DNA from: Opitutaceae bacterium
GTDB taxonomy: Bacteria; Verrucomicrobiota; Verrucomicrobiia; Opitutales; Opitutaceae
DNA length: 10,289 bases
Reading direction: 5' to 3'
Assembly: GCA_023269455.1 (NCBI GenBank)
Contig: JAHFTG010000061.1
Location: 1 to 10,289, forward strand
Position 1 is the stretch's first letter. Every line of letters starts with the position of its first letter. A program made the position numbers and the translations under genes. Under the pieces are notes generated by a model. That model worked only from the letters and a program-made list of their open reading frames with translations, searched no databases and had not been told where the DNA came from. This document shows, in pieces, positions 6,587-10,289 of this stretch.

Positions 6587-7597
6587 TCACTCTCCCCAGT
6601 CGGAGAATTCCCAGGCGCGCTTGACGACGGCGTGGCCGTTTTCAAGGAGGGCGTTGTTGAGGAAAACTTCGCCTGCGTCGGTCGAGAGAAAGACGTCGGC
6701 GAGGTAGCGGTCGTATTTGTCGGGCTTGGTGGTGCAGATCGTCACGGCGGTGGCGCGGGCGACGAGGGATTCGGTGAAGCGTTTGGCGGCCTTGCCCTCG
6801 GGCGTGGGCAACTCGGGGCAGTCGAGGTCGCGGAGGCGGAGCTTTTGTTTCACCCAGTGGCCGGGGCGCAGGTAAACCCGCACCCAGAGCGTGTCGCCGT
6901 CCACGGTTTTAAGCACGGTGGCGCGGTAGGTGAAGAGGTCGGCTTTGCTCGCGTCGGGGGCGGCGGTGATGCGACCGGCGGAGTCGAGCCGGATGAAGTC
7001 GCCAGCGGTGAGCTGGGTGGCGGCGGGCAGGTCGAGGTAGGTGGCGAAGCCGAGATCGGCGGACAGGAATTCGCCGGAGACGATGGTCTTGCCGACGCCG
7101 GGCACGCCCCGTTTTGGGGTGAGGGTCTTGGGCGGTTCGGCGGTCGCGGTGGCCGTGATGTCGATGGCGGCGGGTTCGGGCGGAGCGAGGGCGCGGACAC
7201 GTTGCTCCAACTGCGGCGAGTTTAAGCCGAGCTTGATCGTCTCCGCGAGCAAGGCCTTGCGCTTGGCGGGGTCGGGGACCTGGCAGAGGATGCGATAGTG
7301 GTTCCACGTCAATTGTGCGTGATCCCGCACAATCGGGAAGCAGCGGGCAAACTGGGCGCATTCGTAGAGCTGGCGTTTGCTGACCTTGAGGTCTTCGGCG
7401 AGGCGGGTGAAGACCTGGGCGCCGTAGTTGGCGCGGTCCTTGTTGAGGAGGACGTGGTCGTTGATGAGGCGGCCGGTTTCCCAGTAGGTGCGCACCCAGG
7501 CCTGGTCGATGCGGAGGCGGCCGGTGAGGAGTGTCGCCTCGACGTCCCGGCGCAACGCGGCGTAGGTGGCGGGTGCGGCGAGCGGCGGGGTTGGCAT
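6587..7597 (-). CDS. DUF1016/YhcG-like N-domain fused to staphylococcal-nuclease domain
   Basis: Predicted nuclease of 336 residues in two parts. Residues ~15-140 resemble the N-terminal domain of DUF1016/YhcG proteins: YWETGRLIND (38-47), NYGAQVFTRLAEDLKVSKRQL (57-77) and a following helical stretch; in that family it sits beside a PD-(D/E)XK nuclease. Here the nuclease is a different type: residues ~222-328 are a staphylococcal nuclease (thermonuclease, PF00565) domain with VDGDT (232-236), KLRLRDLDCPE (252-262; R254, D259, E262) and DKYDRYLADV (293-302; R297). These match the calcium- and catalysis-related Asp, Arg, Asp, Glu and Arg of the family, so activity is expected. Residues ~150-220 are a linker with a possible small beta domain. 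No signal peptide is seen, so it probably acts in the cytoplasm on DNA or RNA. I chose ATG at 7597; GTG at 7633 adds 12 residues. It is divergent from the toxin-antitoxin genes. Confidence 0.85.
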   Translation of the reverse strand: MPTPPLAAPATYAALRRDVEATLLTGRLRIDQAWVRTYWETGRLINDHVLLNKDRANYGAQVFTRLAEDLKVSKRQLYECAQFARCFPIVRDHAQLTWNHYRILCQVPDPAKRKALLAETIKLGLNSPQLEQRVRALAPPEPAAIDITATATAEPPKTLTPKRGVPGVGKTIVSGEFLSADLGFATYLDLPAATQLTAGDFIRLDSAGRITAAPDASKADLFTYRATVLKTVDGDTLWVRVYLRPGHWVKQKLRLRDLDCPELPTPEGKAAKRFTESLVARATAVTICTTKPDKYDRYLADVFLSTDAGEVFLNNALLENGHAVVKRAWEFSDWGE

Positions 7598-7689
7598 GGA
7601 GCGGATGAACCAGCAGGCGGTTTGCCAACCCACACGGGCGGGCCTGACCGAGTGCTTGCGCGGGGCGTTGCGGTGGCTAACGTAGTGTC

Positions 7690-7893
7690 ATGCTCAACAC
7701 CGAACTCTCGCGTAGCGCCCTTGAGTTGTCTCCGGCCGACCGGCTTGAACTGGCACGGCGGCTGGTCGAGAGCGTGGTTGAGCCCGTGCCGCTTACCGAT
7801 GCGGTGAAAGCAGGCATCCGTCGCATCGAAGACGTGGCCTCGGGCAGGGTAGCGGGCATGACCGAAGAGCAGTATCGCGCCGCCGTGGCATGA
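7690..7893 (+). CDS. Antitoxin, Unstab_antitox (addiction module component) family
   Basis: Small acidic 67-residue protein typical of the putative addiction module component family (PF09720), which neutralises RelE/ParE toxins encoded directly downstream. The family N-terminal pattern is clear: LELSPADRLELARRLVESV (11-29), a helix that includes the conserved L-x-P-x-[DE]-R. The C-terminal half, with EDVASGRVAGMTEEQYRAAV, corresponds to the toxin-binding region. Its last four bases (ATGA, 7890-7893) contain the toxin start, so translation is coupled. The promoter must lie in the ~90 bases shared with the divergent nuclease gene; no clear operator palindrome was found there. No Shine-Dalgarno sequence precedes the ATG. 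Autoregulation is inferred from the family. Confidence 0.9.
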   Translation: MLNTELSRSALELSPADRLELARRLVESVVEPVPLTDAVKAGIRRIEDVASGRVAGMTEEQYRAAVA

Positions 7894-8210
7894 AGGTGGT
7901 TTTCCACCCGGAGTTTCCGGACGACCAGCGGAAATTCCAGGCGGGCTATGCGGAGATTTCGCCGGGTTTGGCGGTGCGTTTTCGGCAGGAAATCGACGAC
8001 GCCATCGAGGCGATCAAGGCTTCGCCCAGCGGGGCCGGGCATTTTGTAAATACAGGGTCGGTCATCGTGCCGGAGTTTCGGCGGCGCAATCTGCAGGCGT
8101 TCCCGTTTTTCGTGCTCTATGGCTGGACGAACGACACGGTGATCTTTGGTTCGATCATTCCGACACGTGCAGACCCGCTTAACTGGCTCACACGGTTTCC
8201 GGAGCGTTGA
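7890..8210 (+). CDS. RelE/ParE superfamily toxin
   Basis: The 106-residue protein has the RelE/ParE layout: an initial strand with VVFHPEFPDD (3-12), two helices with YAEISPGLAVRFRQEIDDAIEAI (20-42), then strands holding VPEFRRRNLQAFPFFVLYGW (60-79) and TVIFGSIIPTRADPLNW (83-99). Toxins paired with Unstab_antitox proteins are mostly of this type; they act either on gyrase (ParE) or on mRNA at the ribosome (RelE). Sequence alone does not decide which. The RRR cluster followed by FPFFVLY is more like ParE. Length is normal and there is no frame disruption. The start overlaps the antitoxin stop. It converges on the helicase gene, with one hairpin and a gene remnant between them. Confidence 0.9.
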   Translation: MKVVFHPEFPDDQRKFQAGYAEISPGLAVRFRQEIDDAIEAIKASPSGAGHFVNTGSVIVPEFRRRNLQAFPFFVLYGWTNDTVIFGSIIPTRADPLNWLTRFPER

Positions 8211-8229
8211 GCGGTTGTGCGACAGGCCG

Positions 8230-8245
8230 GGCGGCTGATACCGCC
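8230..8245. repeat. GGCGGC-TGAT-ACCGCC hairpin, copy 4
   Basis: Degenerate copy of the hairpin: one base change removes the closing pair and leaves a five-bp stem (ggcgg 8230-8234 with ccgcc 8241-8245). It lies 20 bases past the toxin stop, between convergent genes. Confidence 0.72.
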
Positions 8246-8251
8246 GTGGGA

Positions 8252-8323
8252 TTATAACGGCTGGAGGAAGTCGGACCAGGTGGTGAAGCCGTCTTTGGCG
8301 TAGGTGGCAAGAGCCTCAGGCTT
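8252..8323 (-). pseudogene. Possible C-terminal remnant of an older gene
   Basis: Directly beyond the helicase stop, another minus-strand frame reads KPEALATYAKDGF and finishes with SDFLQPL and TAA at 8252-8254. The composition (varied residues, GC-rich third positions) looks like a real protein end and not random translation. The frame runs a further 11 codons into the helicase's own end before meeting a stop, and has no start of its own. It may be the tail of the helicase before its HA repeats were rearranged, or of another lost gene. I do not recognise the family. The evidence is the look of 23 residues only. Confidence 0.4.
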
Positions 8324-10289
8324 TACCGAGCCCAATTTACACCAAGGTTTTCCATGCGTTTAATCAGCAAGCGATCTAGTTTTCCTTGGCGGAATAGTTC
8401 GCGTTGATGAGCCAGCCAGCGACCCAATTGAGGATTTGCCGCATGGCGGGCGGGAACCCGGCAGTCGCCGTTTTCTGTTTTATAGGCGATGAGTTCGGAA
8501 AAACGAGTTTCCCAGTCTTTAGCGAGTGGATCCCAATCGAATCCTATAGCTTCAAGTTTTTGGATGCGTTCCTGTGTCAACTTACCGTCAAGATATTCTG
8601 ACCGCTGAATACTCACCCATGATTTTAACTTTGGATTTGGCGGATAATCCTGCGGCACGCGACAATGACTGTTGAGGGCTTTAAATTCGCTGAGTTCAGC
8701 AAACGAAGTGTCCCATTTCACTGCGAGCGCGTTCCAGACGAAGCCAACTTCATCCAAGAGCTTGCGGCGATCCGGGGCTATCGTGCCGCGCCGAAAGTTT
8801 GCTCGTTGATTATCAACCCATGTCCCCAGCTCGCTTTTTTTAGGATACCCTGCCGTGACGTTACAGTGGCCGTTCTGTGCTTTGAATTCTTTAAGCTTGG
8901 TGAACATTTCAGCCCAAGCATCCGTGAGAGGGTTCCACACGACGCCCAGAGATTCCAAGCGCTGACTGAGTTCAGGGGACATTTTTCCATCGCGATATTT
9001 CTTCCTGAGCGAATTAAGCCATGCGCCCAGTGCAGGATTGGCGGGGTAGTCCCGTGGAACTCTGACATGCCCGTGTCTTTTCTTGTAAACCTCCAATTCC
9101 GCGAACCGGAACTCCCAATTACCTTTCCCGAGCAATGTCATTTTATCCCAGCAACGGGCTTCGATTTGGGCGGCAAAGTCAGCGGCATTTACCCCAACAG
9201 GAAAGACGACTTCCCCGAAGTCGAAACGCACTGGGCAGCCGATGTCTGGAGTGCGTGCCTCGATTGAGGCACGGAACCATTCGATGATACGCTCGTCTTG
9301 GGCGGCCAATGCACGAAGAACGGTGAAGATGAAATCGAAACCATGCCGTTCGGCGATGTCTTCCGGCGTCGCGCCATCCGGCACGACGAGGGGGAGCAGG
9401 ATGTAGCCGAGTTGTTTGCCGGACTTCGGATCGAGACGCAGGGCGCGGCCGGAGGCTTGGACGATGTCGATGGTGCTGCCTTTGGGGTCGGCAAAGAAAA
9501 CGCAGTCGATGCCGGGGACGTCCACGCCTTCGGTGAGGCAGCGGGCGTTGGTCACGAGCGAGGGCGTGGATTGGAGGAATGCATCCAGCTCACGTTGGCG
9601 GGCGGCGCTGCCCATTTTGCCCGACACGTGGTAGGCGGCGACGGGCGTTTCGGTGGCGAGGTGGGCGTTGAGGCGGTTGCAGAGTTCGCGGAAGCGGGAG
9701 GCCCGTAGAATACTGCTGTGAAACGAGACGGTGTGGCGCACGCCGTGGAGCGCGGTCGCGCGGCGGAGGGCGATGAGACTGGCGAGGGCGAGCGAGGTGA
9801 CTTCGTCGAGGTCGTCGGGGCCGAGGTCGAGCCAGCGGTTGTCGGCGACGAGGGTTTTTATTTCGGATTCGCGGACGCCGATGGTGAGCAGGCGGTAGTC
9901 GCAGAGGATGGGCTCGGCGGCGGCGATGGCGGCCTTGAAGGTGAGGAGGTCGATGGTCTCGCCGTAGAGCGCGGGGTCGTCCATCGAGACGATGTCGTCA
10001 GAGCGGTTGGAGGCGAAGCGGCGTTCCGTGGCCGTCATGAAGAGGCGGCGGGGGAGCGGGAGGTTGTCGTCGTGGAGGAGGTGGGCGTAGTAGCTGGAGG
10101 TTTTGCCGGTGGTCTTGTGGGCCTCGTCGAGCACGGCGAAGTCGAAGGCGGTGCCGGCGGAGCGGGCGGCGGCGGCGAGGACGGGCGAGCTTTGATAGGT
10201 GGTGAGGACGACGAGGAGGCCGGGACGGGCTTGGGCGGCGCGGAGGTGGCCGGCGAGTTTGACGGGGTCGGTGTCGCAGGGGATGCCGA
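8323..10289 (-). CDS. SF2 DEAH-box helicase with four HA repeats, N-terminus outside window
   Basis: C-terminal ~654 residues of a large superfamily 2 ATP-dependent helicase, cut by the right edge. The frame continues past the GTG at 10134: LLVVLTTYQSSPVL (motif Ib region) and FDFAVLDEAHKTTG (motif II, DEAH) are read through it, so that codon is internal. Numbering from 10134, motif III is MTATERR (33-39), and the second motor domain has HTVSFHSS (134-141), VTNARCLTEGVDVPGIDCVFFAD (194-216) and IVQASGRALR (224-233, motif VI). A cytoplasmic nucleic-acid motor is therefore certain. Four helicase-associated (HA) repeats follow, then the stop TAA at 8323-8325. Walker A lies outside the window. 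Related proteins often carry an Mrr-like nuclease domain at the N-terminus and are found near restriction systems; whether this one does cannot be seen. GC falls sharply where the HA repeats begin. Confidence 0.92.
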   Translation of the reverse strand, partial: GIPCDTDPVKLAGHLRAAQARPGLLVVLTTYQSSPVLAAAARSAGTAFDFAVLDEAHKTTGKTSSYYAHLLHDDNLPLPRRLFMTATERRFASNRSDDIVSMDDPALYGETIDLLTFKAAIAAAEPILCDYRLLTIGVRESEIKTLVADNRWLDLGPDDLDEVTSLALASLIALRRATALHGVRHTVSFHSSILRASRFRELCNRLNAHLATETPVAAYHVSGKMGSAARQRELDAFLQSTPSLVTNARCLTEGVDVPGIDCVFFADPKGSTIDIVQASGRALRLDPKSGKQLGYILLPLVVPDGATPEDIAERHGFDFIFTVLRALAAQDERIIEWFRASIEARTPDIGCPVRFDFGEVVFPVGVNAADFAAQIEARCWDKMTLLGKGNWEFRFAELEVYKKRHGHVRVPRDYPANPALGAWLNSLRKKYRDGKMSPELSQRLESLGVVWNPLTDAWAEMFTKLKEFKAQNGHCNVTAGYPKKSELGTWVDNQRANFRRGTIAPDRRKLLDEVGFVWNALAVKWDTSFAELSEFKALNSHCRVPQDYPPNPKLKSWVSIQRSEYLDGKLTQERIQKLEAIGFDWDPLAKDWETRFSELIAYKTENGDCRVPARHAANPQLGRWLAHQRELFRQGKLDRLLIKRMENLGVNWAR
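8329..9117 (-). repeat. Four tandem HA (helicase-associated) repeats in the helicase
   Basis: Four protein repeats of 67-residue period start at W340, W407, W474 and W541 (numbered from 10134). Each shows W-x(4)-F-x-x-L-x-x-[FY]K, then a [DHS][CH]-x-V core in the first half, a [GS]-x-W near the middle, an R-x-G/DGK turn, and an ending L-x-x-[LIV]G[FV]-x-W. These are PF03457-type domains, thought to bind nucleic acid. At the DNA level the copies have diverged. The first 60 bases of 8341-8400 hold 26 G/C, against 41 of 60 at 9901-9960 in the motor core. Confidence 0.88.

Noticed and set aside
7656..7683. TTGCGC and TAACGT as -35 and -10 boxes for the toxin-antitoxin module
   Set aside because: Only three matches in each hexamer with a 16-base gap; too weak in a GC-rich sequence to report as a promoter.
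10132..10134. GTG at 10134 as the helicase start
   Set aside because: The frame is open to the window edge and the upstream residues continue helicase motifs (TTYQSS and FDFAVLDEAH), so the codon is internal.
1..10289. CRISPR arrays, tRNA genes, rRNA genes and insertion-sequence transposases
   Set aside because: No regularly spaced short repeats, cloverleaf-like segments or transposase motifs were seen; the only tandem repeats are the HA protein repeats, which have diverged at DNA level.

Overview
This is a GC-rich bacterial segment with seven intact genes, two genes cut by the window edges, and several compact intergenic repeats. No rRNA, tRNA or CRISPR is visible. The high GC, the general lack of Shine-Dalgarno sequences, the small GC-rich intergenic palindromes and a helicase with an array of helicase-associated (HA) repeats fit Verrucomicrobiota of the Opitutus type. 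That assignment is inference from gene style and cannot be proven from this sequence alone.

Left part (1-3389): the 3' portion of a ChrA-type chromate transporter gene enters from the left edge. After it come a short structured repeat region and a tightly spaced pair: a three-histidine-box fatty acid desaturase/carotenoid hydroxylase-like protein, and a membrane protein built from two copies of the same ~95-residue unit. Immediately after this pair the last 105 bp of the chrA gene appear a second time (1148-1252 and 3285-3389, two mismatches). The desaturase and membrane-protein genes therefore look like a ~2 kb segment inserted at the 3' end of chrA, with the gene end restored on one side and a displaced end left on the other.

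Middle part (3425-6333, minus strand): a secreted BD-FAE-like alpha/beta hydrolase, and upstream of it an exporter-type ABC protein of the SbmA/YddA class with its own ATPase domain. They are separated by about 150 bp containing a strongly pyrimidine-rich stretch on the transcribed strand.

Right part (6587-10289): a minus-strand protein that joins a DUF1016/YhcG-like N-terminal domain to a complete staphylococcal-nuclease domain; divergent from it, a two-gene toxin-antitoxin module (Unstab_antitox family plus RelE/ParE toxin) with ATGA overlap; then, convergent with the toxin, the C-terminal part of a large superfamily 2 helicase whose tail holds four HA repeats of clearly lower GC than its motor core. 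Nuclease, toxin-antitoxin and helicase side by side suggest a small defence or genome-maintenance cluster, although no complete known system is visible.

A small hairpin of the form GGCGGC-TGAT-GCCGCC occurs four times, always between genes and close to gene 3' ends. Two of these copies belong to a larger composite repeat (1268-1360 and 6418-6560). A short reading frame beyond the helicase stop (8252-8323) looks like the leftover tail of an older gene.
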